Shown piece after piece: positions 51,301 through 61,204 of a DNA stretch of 64,000 nucleotides. A model generated the notes under the pieces. It had not been told where the DNA came from and did not search any database. It worked only from the letters and a program-made list of their open reading frames with translations. Position 1 is the stretch's first letter. Each line of letters begins with the position of its first letter. Source of the stretch: Saccharomyces mikatae IFO 1815. Its lineage: Eukaryota > Ascomycota > Saccharomycetes > Saccharomycetales > Saccharomycetaceae. The stretch spans positions 1-64,000 of the forward strand of contig NC_079267.1 of NCBI RefSeq assembly GCF_947241705.1. The letters run 5' to 3'. A program made the position numbers and the translations under genes.

Positions 51301-52662
51301 TGTGATAAATGCCTGTGCTATCGCAGCGCATGTGTTAATCACAGTGTATGACCTATCGCCGTAAATTCTCTGAAAACCTCTAATGGTACAAAGTCTAACT
51401 TGCTCCCAGTAAGATATGGTGTAGTAAGAGTATTTTCTTGCGCCTTTCGATTTTTCCTGTGCCATAGACTCATTGTATGCTTTTTTGGTCTTCTCAGCAT
51501 TTACTTCATGTTTGGACTTCTGGATCTCGCGCTGCAAGCAGGCATACTCTGGGGAATTGAGCCAGTATTTCTCAAATTCCTCAGCGGTATGAGGTACTTG
51601 GTCCCTAAGGCCGGGCTTTATTTCGTGCAGACCGTTAGGATCAGTGATGGCGGTCAAATATTCAGCGGTAGATTGTCTTGGTGGGCACAAGTAGCCCATG
51701 CTTTCAAAATAATTCTTGGCCTCGGTAGCTTTGCCGTAGAATACTTGTCTGCCAGCATATAAGACAGTTACTTTATCAAATGTTTCATAAATGTTTTCAC
51801 TGGCCTGGTAAATAGTAACTAGAGTTGTTAGTCCCAGCAGTTTGCCCATAGTACGAATGGCCTGCGCAAACTCTAGTGCCGTAGAGGCGTCAAGACCTCT
51901 CGTAGCATTATCCCAGCAGTAGATCGAACCTCTCGCCGCTAATGCTTCAGCAATGGAAACACGTTTTCGTTCACCTCCAGATACGCCGCTAATAAAATCG
52001 TTACCGACTTTTGTATCATAAGTGTGCGTTAAGCCAAAAATTTTCGCATAGAATTCTCTAGTGGTGGCAACATATTCTTCCCTTGTGACATCATTGACTC
52101 TCTTCGCAGGCATCTTACAGCCGATAGCAAAATCCAGAGTCTGTTTTACAGTCAAATGCGGGAAATGGACGTCTTGTTCCCCATTATAAATCACATCTGA
52201 CTTGTAATGCCGCATCATTTCCTTCTGAGGGATACCGTCATATGATATGGCACCTGTTGCTACACCACCAGCAAATTGACTAGTCTCGCCAGCTGCACTT
52301 TTTAAAAAGGAAGAGCAGCCGGCGCCCGGTCTTCCTAGAACAAGGACCATCTCCCCTGGTTTAGCCAACAGACTAACGCTTTTCAGAATCATTATCATCT
52401 TTTTGCGATTCCTACGTTCACGGACGCCTTTAATAATTGTCCATGGTAAACACAAAATATCACCAAATGTTTGCCCTTCCAAAAACCTAGAATCCAGACC
52501 TTCTACTGAAACACATTCCATGGTGACACCTGCCTTACGGAGATGAATGCCCTGTTCAGAAGCCTCTTTAACAAAAGATTTGATTACGGCCGAAGCATCA
52601 TATGTGTTAGAATTTGGACTATCCAATTCCGTAGGATCATCTTTCATAGTTTGGGTGGTCAT
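48397..52662 (-). CDS. PDR18: ABC multidrug transporter PDR18 (PDR/ABCG, SNQ2-like)
   Basis: A full-size pleiotropic drug resistance transporter of 1421 residues from the first ATG (52662); the frame is open about 20 codons further without an ATG. Topology is (NBD-TMD)2. NBD1 has the fungal-type degenerate Walker A GRPGAGCSS and signature VSGGERKR; NBD2 has canonical Walker A GESGAGKTT, Walker B LLLFLDEPTSGLDSQ and the diverged signature LNVEQRKK. Each TMD has six segments. The C-terminal part matches S. cerevisiae Pdr18 (YNR070W), which starts at an internal MECVSVEG and is about 1333 residues; here that Met is preceded by about 50-90 more codons, as in Snq2. Pdr18 sits in the plasma membrane and supports ergosterol balance and ethanol/drug tolerance. 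Confidence 0.95.
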   Translation of the reverse strand: MTTQTMKDDPTELDSPNSNTYDASAVIKSFVKEASEQGIHLRKAGVTMECVSVEGLDSRFLEGQTFGDILCLPWTIIKGVRERRNRKKMIMILKSVSLLAKPGEMVLVLGRPGAGCSSFLKSAAGETSQFAGGVATGAISYDGIPQKEMMRHYKSDVIYNGEQDVHFPHLTVKQTLDFAIGCKMPAKRVNDVTREEYVATTREFYAKIFGLTHTYDTKVGNDFISGVSGGERKRVSIAEALAARGSIYCWDNATRGLDASTALEFAQAIRTMGKLLGLTTLVTIYQASENIYETFDKVTVLYAGRQVFYGKATEAKNYFESMGYLCPPRQSTAEYLTAITDPNGLHEIKPGLRDQVPHTAEEFEKYWLNSPEYACLQREIQKSKHEVNAEKTKKAYNESMAQEKSKGARKYSYYTISYWEQVRLCTIRGFQRIYGDRSYTVINTCAAIAQAFITGSLFYQSPPSTLGAFSRSGVLFFSLLYYSLMGLANISFEHRPILQKHKVYSLYHPSAEALASTISSFPFRMIGLTLFIIILYFLAGLHRSAGTFFTLYLFLTMCSEAITSLFQMISSLCDTLSQANSIAGVVMLSIAMYSTYMVQLPSMHPWFKWISYILPIRYAFESMLNAEFHGRHMDCGGTLVPSGPGFENVLPENQVCAFIGSRPGQSWVLGDDYLRAQYQYEYSNTWRNFGIMWCFLIGYIILRALFTEYKSPVKSGGDALVFKKNAKNAPQKSWSDKNDEENLSTSIATQDMKDVASSNGDSTYSEFDGLESTGVFIWRNVTLTVQHSNGKRKLLDNVSGYCVPGTLTALIGESGAGKTTLLNTLAQRNVGTITGDMLVNGLPIDASFARRTGYVQQQDIHIAELTVRESLQFSARMRRPQSIPDTEKMEYVEKIISILEMQEFSEALVGEIGHGLNVEQRKKLSIGVELVGKPDLLLFLDEPTSGLDSQSAWAVIKVLKRLARSGQSILCTIHQPSATLFEQFDWLLLLGKGGRTIYFGGIGENSSSVVEYFEKNGARKCKNNENPAEYILEAIGAGASTTVQQDWSTIWQASCGNANVCKKISTMIKDLSSSKSKKVAVKLSKYATSYSYQFWYVLRRSSLTFWRNLNYVMAKMMLLIVSGLFIGFTFFHVGANVIGLQNTLFACFMAIVISAPATNQIQERATAAKELYEVRESKSNMFHWSLLLITHYLNELPYHLLFSTIFFVSLYFPLGIFFEVSRSGVFYLNYAILFQLYYIGLALMVLYMSPNLQSANVIIGFVLSFLLSFCGAVQPSFLMPGFWTFMWKLSPYTYFLQNFIGLLMHDTPVICSEKELSVFNPPIGQTCGEFTKPFFELGTGYIANPDATSDCAYCQFKVGDEYLARINASFSYLWRNFGLIWAYIAFNIFGMIAVYYVFQVRHFSLMKIGFVKRIVFEFKRK

Positions 52663-53832
52663 TTTTTCCAGATTTGCCTGAGTCTTAGCATCAATATCTT
52701 CGACAGCATCGTCATTCCCCAAGAGTAAAAATCTTAGTTTCTGGATTTTTTTCTTGCAATTGCGTTTATGACACTTATGTCATAAAGGGACAACCCTTAA
52801 GTCGTACGGTAGAGAAGAAGAAGGCGCGGCTGAGCACTACCGTTAAGAGAATTATTTTTTGTATTTTGGTCCATTTCAATAACTTTCAAGATTTCAGCCT
52901 CTACAGTATATCTAATCTGACATATGTGCCCTTCCAAGAATTTGAACTAACGGAGAGCTTTCTCTACCACAATAATGGTTTGACTCTATATAATCGGTTA
53001 AGTAAAACTCTATCAACTGAAGACCCGCAATCGGAAAAATGCAAGTGGGCAAATACAGTATGAAGAAATCGGACGGTCTTCCCTTCGCTACTGAACGTCA
53101 TAGAAGAGTTTAAAAAGTCTCCGCAAGGCATTACTCACAGTAGGCTAGTATCAACAATCGATTTCCAAAGTAAGCATATGACCGATTAAGGCGTATGCTT
53201 TTTTTCCGGTGGAAAAAAGATGCTCAGAAATGTAGGCACAAATCTGACATCATAAGGCTATTGTGATTCGCAGGTGACGCTAATATCCTGAAAATCTTTC
53301 TAGAACATCATGGAAAAGCTATTGTGTTCCTACATCAAGCCATTGAAGATCTACATGAGGACTTAAATATGCGAAAAAAAAAGCGAACTCAAGTAAGGTT
53401 TTGAGGGTGCGCACTACTATTCTGTTTTTCTAGTACTTTATCTTCTATGAGTCATCTCAGACTTTCTCTTCTTATTGGATTGTTTGCTATCTATCTTTAC
53501 CGCTTTTCTTCGACCGATCACACATTTAGCGAAACGATGCCTTCAAAAATTTGCTTAGATAAGCAATACCTAATACTGCCTTTTGATAGATCCCAACCAC
53601 TAATCCATACGCATAGAGGGGACAGTTCTCAAACGCACCGCCATGTTACTGTGTAACGACTTAACAACCCTACTTGATCAATGAACATGCTGCCTGCTAG
53701 CTCACCTTGGTTATTTACGGATATTGTAAAACTCGCCTCATAGCTATTTGGTATATAAACCCGAGGAAGTTAAATGATGTTACCTGGCTAAAAGACTGAA
53801 GAACATTATCGAGTTTTCTTTTACCATTCTTA
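52663..53832. promoter_or_regulatory. Divergent promoter region of PDR18 and BUL3
   Basis: A 1.17-kb divergent spacer. No perfect PDRE (TCCGCGGA) is present; a TCCGCAAGG half-site occurs at 53120-53128. Short open frames at 52866-53063 and 53447-53656 have no family motif. Confidence 0.4.
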
Positions 53833-56370
53833 ATGCACGGACCAGGAGAATCACAAGATAATTCTACCCGCTGTCGCAGAATATCCTCTTCGTCAGCCAC
53901 ACTCGTTGGTGCAACTCCATCAGAGCAATTGAGAGGTGGGACACCCCAAGGAAATGAAGACGATGTTTGCACATACAACAGTGGAGATCATGGTTCGAGC
54001 ATGACGAATGTTCAGGAGGAGGATTTTGTTCTTCCAGAGCTATTGCCATCGTTTGAAATGTATGAAAATTTGCACAGTAGTATTCCTCAATCCAGTTTTG
54101 ATGCCTACTTCCACGAGAATCCACCTTATTACGAGGCTGCTTCTAGCACCTGCAGCGATGCTACGGATGACGAATCTAGACCTGACATGCAGGCCCTTGG
54201 CGGTGATAACGCTAGTTTAGAGAATTCTCAAACGACCGCCGATACCCACCAGCTCGCTTTTGATTCAATTAATTCGTCCGCTTCTCATGTTTTTAATCAT
54301 GAGGGTGCTAAGGGCATCCCAGTCGAAAGAATATACGCCCTGCCCAGAGTTGATTCTCCCATAACAATTGAATTGTTCGTCACGAAGTCTGCTCCAAGGT
54401 TTGGGCAGTCTCCTCAATGCGAGAACATGCTAAAGGAATACACATCCGGTGACATAATTCATGGTTATTTCACCGTAGAAAACAAATCATCTAAACCAAT
54501 AAAATTCGACATGTTTTATTTAACCTTGGAAGGCAAGACGAGCTCGAAGACAACAACACCCTTTGGAGTCCAGAAAACATCAAAAATATTTCTGAGAATG
54601 GTAGATATGGCAGCGAGTTGGTCATATAACCAAGAAGATGTGAATACCGGGGAGGATCTTTTTGGGTTCTATGACTCCGTTGATCAAACAAGATTTGGAC
54701 TGCCTAATGATAGGACACTGAATCCAGGCGATAAACGTAAGAAGTTCTTTACATTCAAGATTCCCAATCAGTTATTAGATATAACCTGTAAACACAGGCA
54801 CTTCTCTCACTCGCTTCTACCACCGACTTTAGGATTTGATCGAGCTCAGGGTTCCCATGCAGAGCTCTCTGCTCCTATATTTTCAGAGAGTCTAGGTTAT
54901 GGTCGTTTGTCAGAAAGAGGTTCATCACTATTGCTAAACGATAATTCTAGAAACAGCCTAATCGGTTACTCAATAAATGCTATGTTAGTGGGAAAAGATG
55001 TGACATCTGGACATGTTTGCTTAATGAGTGAGCAGAAGTACAGCATTAGAATAGTTCCGTTTGGATTTCGTTGTAATCCGGTTAGCAAAGAGAAGTGTCT
55101 CAAAGATTTAGAAGACTTCAATATCAGCATTGCAAAAAGCCTTGGAAGAATAGAGAGAGTTTTCTCTAAATTGAGACGAGGGGCTCCTATACATGAAGAG
55201 GACATATGGGAAATGCACCATTCGGACATGCTCCCTTACTCAAAAAGCAAGTATTTATCGAACCCAGTGGCTGGTAATGTTAAAAACGAAACCATTGAAA
55301 AGAAACACCGATCCGAAGAGAATATTATCGAATCTGAAATGACTTACTCGATATCATCGGTTTTCAACACAAATCTTAGAAATGTATTTTTTAAAGGTAT
55401 GCACAACACACCCCTGTCTCACCTGGGCAAGTCTTCAAGGATGACTTCCGGAAAACATGGGCTTATAACGATAAAAGTAAAACCTCCCGAGAAGTCCTTG
55501 TCATATTGGAGCCCAAGTCTAATTCAGAAACAGAATCTATTTTCGAAGAAAAGCAGGCAGAGTCAACAGAACTGGTTGACTTTGAAAAGTCTTCTCTCAG
55601 TTGAAGAACAAGAGGAACTGAAGACCCTGCAGATTGAGCTCGTGTGTGTTCAAGCCGCTAATAGTATTCCGCATGCTCCACCGGAGATCAGTCGTTTACA
55701 GACGGAACTAATTTGTGTAACAGCGAATACGGAAGACTGTAAACCAGTGGAGTTACATACTGATTTTCTGTTAAACGAGCAGAGGTTCAATCAACTCAAG
55801 AATAAATTTCAGGGAATGTTGGAGAACATTGAATCACATTGCGATAACTTTACTAAGAATCAAACAAAAATAAACTCGCTTCTTGTTGAAGATGCAAGAG
55901 TTCGCCTACATGGTACACCACTCGCATTTTCTGACCTCATGCCTCAAAGTACACTTAAAGATGTGAAGGCTCTAGCCCATATGGACGCCAAAGCTGTTGT
56001 CGTAAAATATGCATTGAAAACGAAACTAGTTGAGGAGAAAAACATACATACTGGTTCCTCTCCTGCATCTGGAATGACACGTCGTGCGTCTCGGAGTATA
56101 ATAAAAACAGCTCCAACAAACTGCGATCATCCGATAACTTCGCACCAGAAATCAAGTGAATGGAACCGAGTCAGTGCAACGGAGTACAGGAAAACATTAT
56201 TTATGAGTGTAAAATATAATGATGGTTTCAGAGCCACTGTGGTACCTAGTTTCGAGAACTGTATGTGTTCGAGATCTTATTTCTTCCGTGTTAAATTTCA
56301 TTTTGATAAAGGTGCAGGGACTTCAGAAATTGATATTCCCGTTCAAATCAAAAACTATCTAACCCAATAG
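53833..56370 (+). CDS. BUL3: BUL3 arrestin-like ubiquitin ligase adaptor, uninterrupted
   Basis: An 845-residue member of the Bul family, adaptors that bring the Rsp5 ubiquitin ligase to plasma-membrane permeases. A PPxY motif (PPYY, residues 97-100) would bind the Rsp5 WW domains. The arrestin-like Bul N-domain runs from about 160 to 420 (IELFVTKSAPRFG, KEYTSGDIIHGYFTVENKS). The Bul C-domain follows, ending SYFFRVKFHFDKGAG...IPVQIKNYLTQ. In S. cerevisiae the same gene is split by a stop codon into YNR069C (BSC5) and YNR068C, with known read-through; here the frame is open throughout. It lies between PDR18 and DSE4 as in chromosome XIV. Confidence 0.93.
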   Translation: MHGPGESQDNSTRCRRISSSSATLVGATPSEQLRGGTPQGNEDDVCTYNSGDHGSSMTNVQEEDFVLPELLPSFEMYENLHSSIPQSSFDAYFHENPPYYEAASSTCSDATDDESRPDMQALGGDNASLENSQTTADTHQLAFDSINSSASHVFNHEGAKGIPVERIYALPRVDSPITIELFVTKSAPRFGQSPQCENMLKEYTSGDIIHGYFTVENKSSKPIKFDMFYLTLEGKTSSKTTTPFGVQKTSKIFLRMVDMAASWSYNQEDVNTGEDLFGFYDSVDQTRFGLPNDRTLNPGDKRKKFFTFKIPNQLLDITCKHRHFSHSLLPPTLGFDRAQGSHAELSAPIFSESLGYGRLSERGSSLLLNDNSRNSLIGYSINAMLVGKDVTSGHVCLMSEQKYSIRIVPFGFRCNPVSKEKCLKDLEDFNISIAKSLGRIERVFSKLRRGAPIHEEDIWEMHHSDMLPYSKSKYLSNPVAGNVKNETIEKKHRSEENIIESEMTYSISSVFNTNLRNVFFKGMHNTPLSHLGKSSRMTSGKHGLITIKVKPPEKSLSYWSPSLIQKQNLFSKKSRQSQQNWLTLKSLLSVEEQEELKTLQIELVCVQAANSIPHAPPEISRLQTELICVTANTEDCKPVELHTDFLLNEQRFNQLKNKFQGMLENIESHCDNFTKNQTKINSLLVEDARVRLHGTPLAFSDLMPQSTLKDVKALAHMDAKAVVVKYALKTKLVEEKNIHTGSSPASGMTRRASRSIIKTAPTNCDHPITSHQKSSEWNRVSATEYRKTLFMSVKYNDGFRATVVPSFENCMCSRSYFFRVKFHFDKGAGTSEIDIPVQIKNYLTQ

Positions 56371-57313
56371 GCGAATATTATATTGCTCCTGGAGCTTTAG
56401 TATCGTCAATTGTGAGTGGGATAGTTATGCATGACTTTGAAACGATAAAGCGAGGAAAGAGCATATTGATGGTACTTTCTGCTATGGTTCAGCAGTTAAT
56501 ATGAAGATATTTTCGAAAATACTCAAAATATCAAAAACGTAAATAACGGTATACATAGGATTTCAATTTTTAATTGTCCAAGAAATTGTGCAACGCTGCA
56601 AAGAAAACGTGCCTGATAAATGCACACGGAGAGACACATCTCAGATGATAAGATCTATCACTAAGACTGAAGAATCCAAAAGCTTGGCGTTCTTTGAAGA
56701 AACTGTACCAGTAACGAAGTGGGAGCAGAACTACTACTAAAGCTGCCGCCCTTTTGCGTGCTTCTGACATGTATTTCCTATTTAGTGTTATAAGTTTAGA
56801 AAAACTTGCCTATAACAAAGAATAGAACAAGCCTGCTTGCAAATTGCCTTGAAGAACCAGTACAGAATGCCCGATTGGGAGTTGCACTTGCACGCCAATG
56901 ACCGGATCCGTATTTGCTGGCACTGCTTTAAGGAGGTGCACTTCTCCTTCTTTCCTTTCCCTACATTTTTGAACCTTGTTACCGAGACCGGCTGCACAGA
57001 ACTTTTTCGGCTAGTTATATGAGAAAAGCCAGCAAAGTAGGCACAATAATTCCCTAATCTGGTTACCAAGGAAAAACTGGTTAATCCTAATGCTGAACTT
57101 AAAAAGCTAAAAATAAAAGCTGGGTATGAAAAGAATAGTGGGACGTACAAACCATACAATGGCTACTATCATGTACAATGTACTACATATAAATACTTGT
57201 GGTCCAATTTGTTTCAAGATGTGCATCAGGTATGTTGTTCGTGCCCGTTATGTATTGAGAAATACATCATAGTAACCATCTGCATATACAATAAAAAAAA
57301 ACACTCGGTTAAT
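56371..57313. promoter_or_regulatory. DSE4 promoter with Ace2/Swi5-type sites
   Basis: Two RCCAGC sites: GCCAGC on the minus strand at 56916-56921 and on the plus strand at 57028-57033. A TATAAATA box at 57188-57195 lies 126 bp before the ATG. S. cerevisiae DSE4 is a daughter-specific Ace2 target, so these sites are plausible. No gene was seen; open frames at 56570-56770 and 56788-57159 are unconvincing. Confidence 0.5.
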
Positions 57314-60300
57314 ATGCAGTTATATCTGTCACTCATTTTTTTGTTAAGTTTTGTCAAATGTTCATACGTAAGTCTCATATCGAATAATGCCAATAAAATA
57401 CTAGAGACAGATGTCATTGAGACTCTGTCATATTCAACAGTGACGGTCGGTGAACCATACGTGGCGCACTCGGTAGTAGTGACAAGAATATCCGCATCTT
57501 CCCAAGACCCTCCAACAATTTCGCCAAAGAAAGAGGTAAAAACATCTCCAACAATCTCACAAAGTGGGGACTCTACATCAAAAACAGTAATTCAGGGTTC
57601 ATCCTTGACATATGATCGCGCCAGCAAATCATCCAAAACATCGAGAACAGGCCATGCCGTAACTGGTTCGAGCATTATCATAGATGACTTGACAACTAAA
57701 AGTCCTGTAGAAAGTTCGAGTTCGGTTTCTGATATTGATATAACCTCTGCTACTTCTACTGCTCCAACAATGCGTAAAATTACTACTTTACTATCTCAAA
57801 CTGCCACCACATCGACATCAACTCTGTTTTCTTCTTCTTTGTCTATCTCAGGGACAAAGCTAAATGGTACTTTATTAACTTCTATCTCGGTAGGTTCAAT
57901 TGATCCATTGGTAACTCAAATGCCTTCCTATTCATTTCAAGAAACAAAAATTGTTCCTTCTTCATTAACTTCCAATAAAACAATATACACGATCTCAGTT
58001 AGCACAAACTCAGCTACAGTTACTGGTAAAGATAAATCTTCTATCGCTTCATCACATCCTTCCTCAAACATATTCTATCCATCAAACTCAACTCACGGTT
58101 TAGTCCACTCACTAGCGTCTTCAACTGTGAGCTCCAACTACTTATCAAGTAAGACACCAATTACTCTTACTCCATTAGCATCATCATCATTGTCCGCGAC
58201 AGTAGATCCAATCTACTCATCTAATGCAACAGAGAGCATTCTTTTTTCATCATCATCATCATCACTAACCTCGACCGTTAGTCCAGTCTACCCATCCAAT
58301 GCAACGCGAAGCACTCTTTCTCCATCACTATCGTCCATGATAGTTTCTTCTTTCTCAACAACATCTTCGACATTGGACACCATTTACGTCTCTTCTTCAA
58401 CGCAAGCCACCGTCTCTTCATCATCATCTTCAGAGCAGACAAACACTTTCTCATCTTCTTTATCAACCCAGACTATCAGCACAGCTAGCACAACAGAAAA
58501 CGCCGCAACTACAACTATTGTTAATCTTTTCAATGCTGTTTCGACAGATGAACCCCCAACTGTTTTTGGAAGATCTCCAAATCCGATGTCATTAGCTGAC
58601 GGGGTCTCAAACAACGGACCCATTCAAACAAACAAGTTTTACACGAATTTGATTGTCGGAAGTCAAGAATCTCCCGCATTTGTATATCCTTATTCACTGT
58701 GGAAATACACTTCCTCGGATGCTTATGGGTTTGCTGTTCAACACACAACAGTAGACCAATATTCTTACAGTAATTACGACAGTTCTGGTAGCTCAGAATA
58801 TTTGGTTAATCCCTTAGGAGTTGCTCATGTTGTTTTCTCAGCTTCGAATTTTGATTCAAGTATGACTATGCAGGTCGATGAAATGACGCTGTCTTCAACA
58901 AGGGTCGTACTTTCAGAATCTTATGATTCATCAAACTATCTGGAAATTCCTTTGGTCCAAGGTATGGGATTTGCAACTGGGATATATCATGGCTCTTTGA
59001 ATGCCAAAATTGGCTCTAGTGTCGGGTTCAATACCGTTGTCTCTGAGTCATCCAGTAACTTAGCTCAAGGTATTCTCAAATACCGCATTAGTTTATTGAA
59101 TGGGGTTACTTGGTTATGTTACGTGATAGGTCCAGACGATTTAACCTCAACGGGCTTTTCATTACAGGTGAGCTCAGAATATGAAATTGAAGCAAGTGCA
59201 AGTATTGATGGTATCATCATTCAATTAGCCGTTGCACCTTCTGAAGCGGATTACGAAGTCTTCTATGATCAGGCCGCTGGCATGTATGTTACTGATTTCA
59301 AAGTACGAGGTGTTTCTGACGGCTCCACAGCTACTTATGAATTTTCTTATACCACTCAAGGCCAATCGGCATCAGGCAGCACAATGATTTTTGCTCTGCC
59401 CCATCATGAATCTTCGTTTAGTGACGTGATGCAAAATTACTATACCGGTATTCAACTTGCTTCCACGACCAAGGGTCTAATGAACGGTTACTTAACGACA
59501 AGCCTCCAATTTTCCACATCGTTGAACAGACAAGTATCATGGCTGCCATGGTCTTCTCAACTTGGCTCTACTCCACTAGAGTATTCTGCAGAACAGCTGC
59601 AATTATTAGCTGAAGTCGCAAATTCTGAGTTACAGGTCAGTATTTCCGAAAGCATTAGTGGGTTGAATACGTATTATTTGGGTAAAGTGCTTGATAAGTA
59701 TTCCTACATCCTTTTAACAGTGTCCGAAATCATTCAGGATGAAGCCACCACTAAGAGTACTCTGGAAAACATCAAATCGGCCTTTGAAGTCCTGCTTCAG
59801 AATGAACAAACATATCCCCTCATGTACGACACAAAATTCAACGGTCTAGTCAGTTCAGGAGACTGGGCTTCAACTAGCACGCAGTACGATTTTGGTAACA
59901 CCTACTACAACGATCATCATTTCCATTATGGTTACATTGTTCACGCAGCTGCTGTCATCGGCTATGTCGACTCTAAATTGAACGGTACCTGGGCCACTGA
60001 CAATAAAGATTGGGTAAACTCATTAGTTAGAGACGTTGCCAATCCATCTGAAAAGGACCAGTACTTTGCACAATCAAGAATGTTCGATTGGTTCAACGGC
60101 CATTCCTGGGCTGCTGGACTCTATGAAAACGGTAACGGTAAAAATGAAGAGAGCAGTAGCGAAGACTACAATTTTGCCTACGGCATGAAGCTATGGGGGG
60201 CAACTATTGGTGACCTGTCAATGGAACTGAGAGGTGACCTAATGATTAGTATAATGAAGGATTCTATGAACGATTATTTCTATTACCAGGATGACAATAA

Positions 60301-60679
60301 AGTCGAACCTAAAGAAATTATAGGGAATAAAGTGAGCGGTATTTTATTTGACAACATTATTGATTATACCACCTACTTCGGAACAAACACAGAGTACATT
60401 CACGGCATCCATATGTTGCCTATCACACCAGTTTCTTCTAACATTCGTTCAGTAACTTTCGCTGAAGAAGAATGGCAGACAAAAATCGAGCCAATCATCG
60501 GATCAATTGAAAGTGGCTGGACAGGTATACTGAAACTGAATCAAGCGCTATTTGATCCAACGGATTCGTATGCTTTTTTCAGCGATTCGGACTTTGATTC
60601 AACCACATACCTCGATAATGGTATGAGTCGCACATGGGCATTAGCATTTTCAGGGGGACTGGCAAACTCTATTGCTTAG
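57314..60679 (+). CDS. DSE4: DSE4 (ENG1) daughter-specific endo-1,3-beta-glucanase
   Basis: A 1121-residue secreted glycosidase, about the length of S. cerevisiae Dse4 (1117). The ATG at 57314 gives a clear signal peptide ([18 protein letters not shown]); the frame is open 39 codons upstream with no ATG. A Ser/Thr-rich, O-glycosylation-prone region with TSTATFSSS-like clusters spans about residues 50-400. The family GH81 catalytic domain follows: [12 protein letters not shown], the catalytic region [28 protein letters not shown], and [10 protein letters not shown]. It cuts the primary-septum beta-1,3-glucan so daughter cells separate. It is expressed in daughters at M/G1 through Ace2; matching sites lie upstream. 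The position between BUL3 and the VPS10-like gene is as in chromosome XIV. Confidence 0.96.
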   Translation: MQLYLSLIFLLSFVKCSYVSLISNNANKILETDVIETLSYSTVTVGEPYVAHSVVVTRISASSQDPPTISPKKEVKTSPTISQSGDSTSKTVIQGSSLTYDRASKSSKTSRTGHAVTGSSIIIDDLTTKSPVESSSSVSDIDITSATSTAPTMRKITTLLSQTATTSTSTLFSSSLSISGTKLNGTLLTSISVGSIDPLVTQMPSYSFQETKIVPSSLTSNKTIYTISVSTNSATVTGKDKSSIASSHPSSNIFYPSNSTHGLVHSLASSTVSSNYLSSKTPITLTPLASSSLSATVDPIYSSNATESILFSSSSSSLTSTVSPVYPSNATRSTLSPSLSSMIVSSFSTTSSTLDTIYVSSSTQATVSSSSSSEQTNTFSSSLSTQTISTASTTENAATTTIVNLFNAVSTDEPPTVFGRSPNPMSLADGVSNNGPIQTNKFYTNLIVGSQESPAFVYPYSLWKYTSSDAYGFAVQHTTVDQYSYSNYDSSGSSEYLVNPLGVAHVVFSASNFDSSMTMQVDEMTLSSTRVVLSESYDSSNYLEIPLVQGMGFATGIYHGSLNAKIGSSVGFNTVVSESSSNLAQGILKYRISLLNGVTWLCYVIGPDDLTSTGFSLQVSSEYEIEASASIDGIIIQLAVAPSEADYEVFYDQAAGMYVTDFKVRGVSDGSTATYEFSYTTQGQSASGSTMIFALPHHESSFSDVMQNYYTGIQLASTTKGLMNGYLTTSLQFSTSLNRQVSWLPWSSQLGSTPLEYSAEQLQLLAEVANSELQVSISESISGLNTYYLGKVLDKYSYILLTVSEIIQDEATTKSTLENIKSAFEVLLQNEQTYPLMYDTKFNGLVSSGDWASTSTQYDFGNTYYNDHHFHYGYIVHAAAVIGYVDSKLNGTWATDNKDWVNSLVRDVANPSEKDQYFAQSRMFDWFNGHSWAAGLYENGNGKNEESSSEDYNFAYGMKLWGATIGDLSMELRGDLMISIMKDSMNDYFYYQDDNKVEPKEIIGNKVSGILFDNIIDYTTYFGTNTEYIHGIHMLPITPVSSNIRSVTFAEEEWQTKIEPIIGSIESGWTGILKLNQALFDPTDSYAFFSDSDFDSTTYLDNGMSRTWALAFSGGLANSIA

Positions 60680-61204
60680 AAAGAATACTTGGCAAGCAGG
60701 TCTGTCTAGTCTTCACACCTCCTTCATACACATTTTATAGAGTAAATTATACATAGATCGAGAATCATAACGTTGGGAAAGGAGACGACGTTAAATAAGT
60801 TATGCGGGGCGCACTTCAATAAGAAGTATATAGTTTAGTCTAAGAAACCGACGTATCTAGTCAGCATATGCACTATGACGACAGTTTAACGTCGTGTTTA
60901 GCTGCATCAACCCAAAATACCATTTCCTGCTTTTTGCAATCATATTTATTGGCTTTTGCGAACAGATGGCCACCATATCATCTTGGTGATTGAGCATGAA
61001 GCAAAAGTCTTCGAATCAAAGTCATTAACTCTCAAGGAATGCAAATTCATGGCTCAGTGCTCTCGAGACAATGTTGCAACCTTCTGCGTCAGTTATATTT
61101 ATATCCCGCCCGCTTTCTTTTTTTGTCAGTTACGCTACGCAGCAACATAGGGTCTCGAGACCTGAAAAAAGCCTAATAGCGATCAAAGGAGAGGTACGCC
61201 CACA
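60680..61204. other. Intergenic region between DSE4 and the VPS10-like gene
   Basis: The spacer has no recognised gene (a plus-strand frame at 60956-61150 lacks motifs). TATATTTATATC near 61093-61104 may be the TATA element of the next gene. Confidence 0.4.

Noticed and set aside
57197-57313. N-terminal extension of DSE4
   Set aside because: It opens at TTG and would bury the signal peptide; the ATG at 57314 fits the family.
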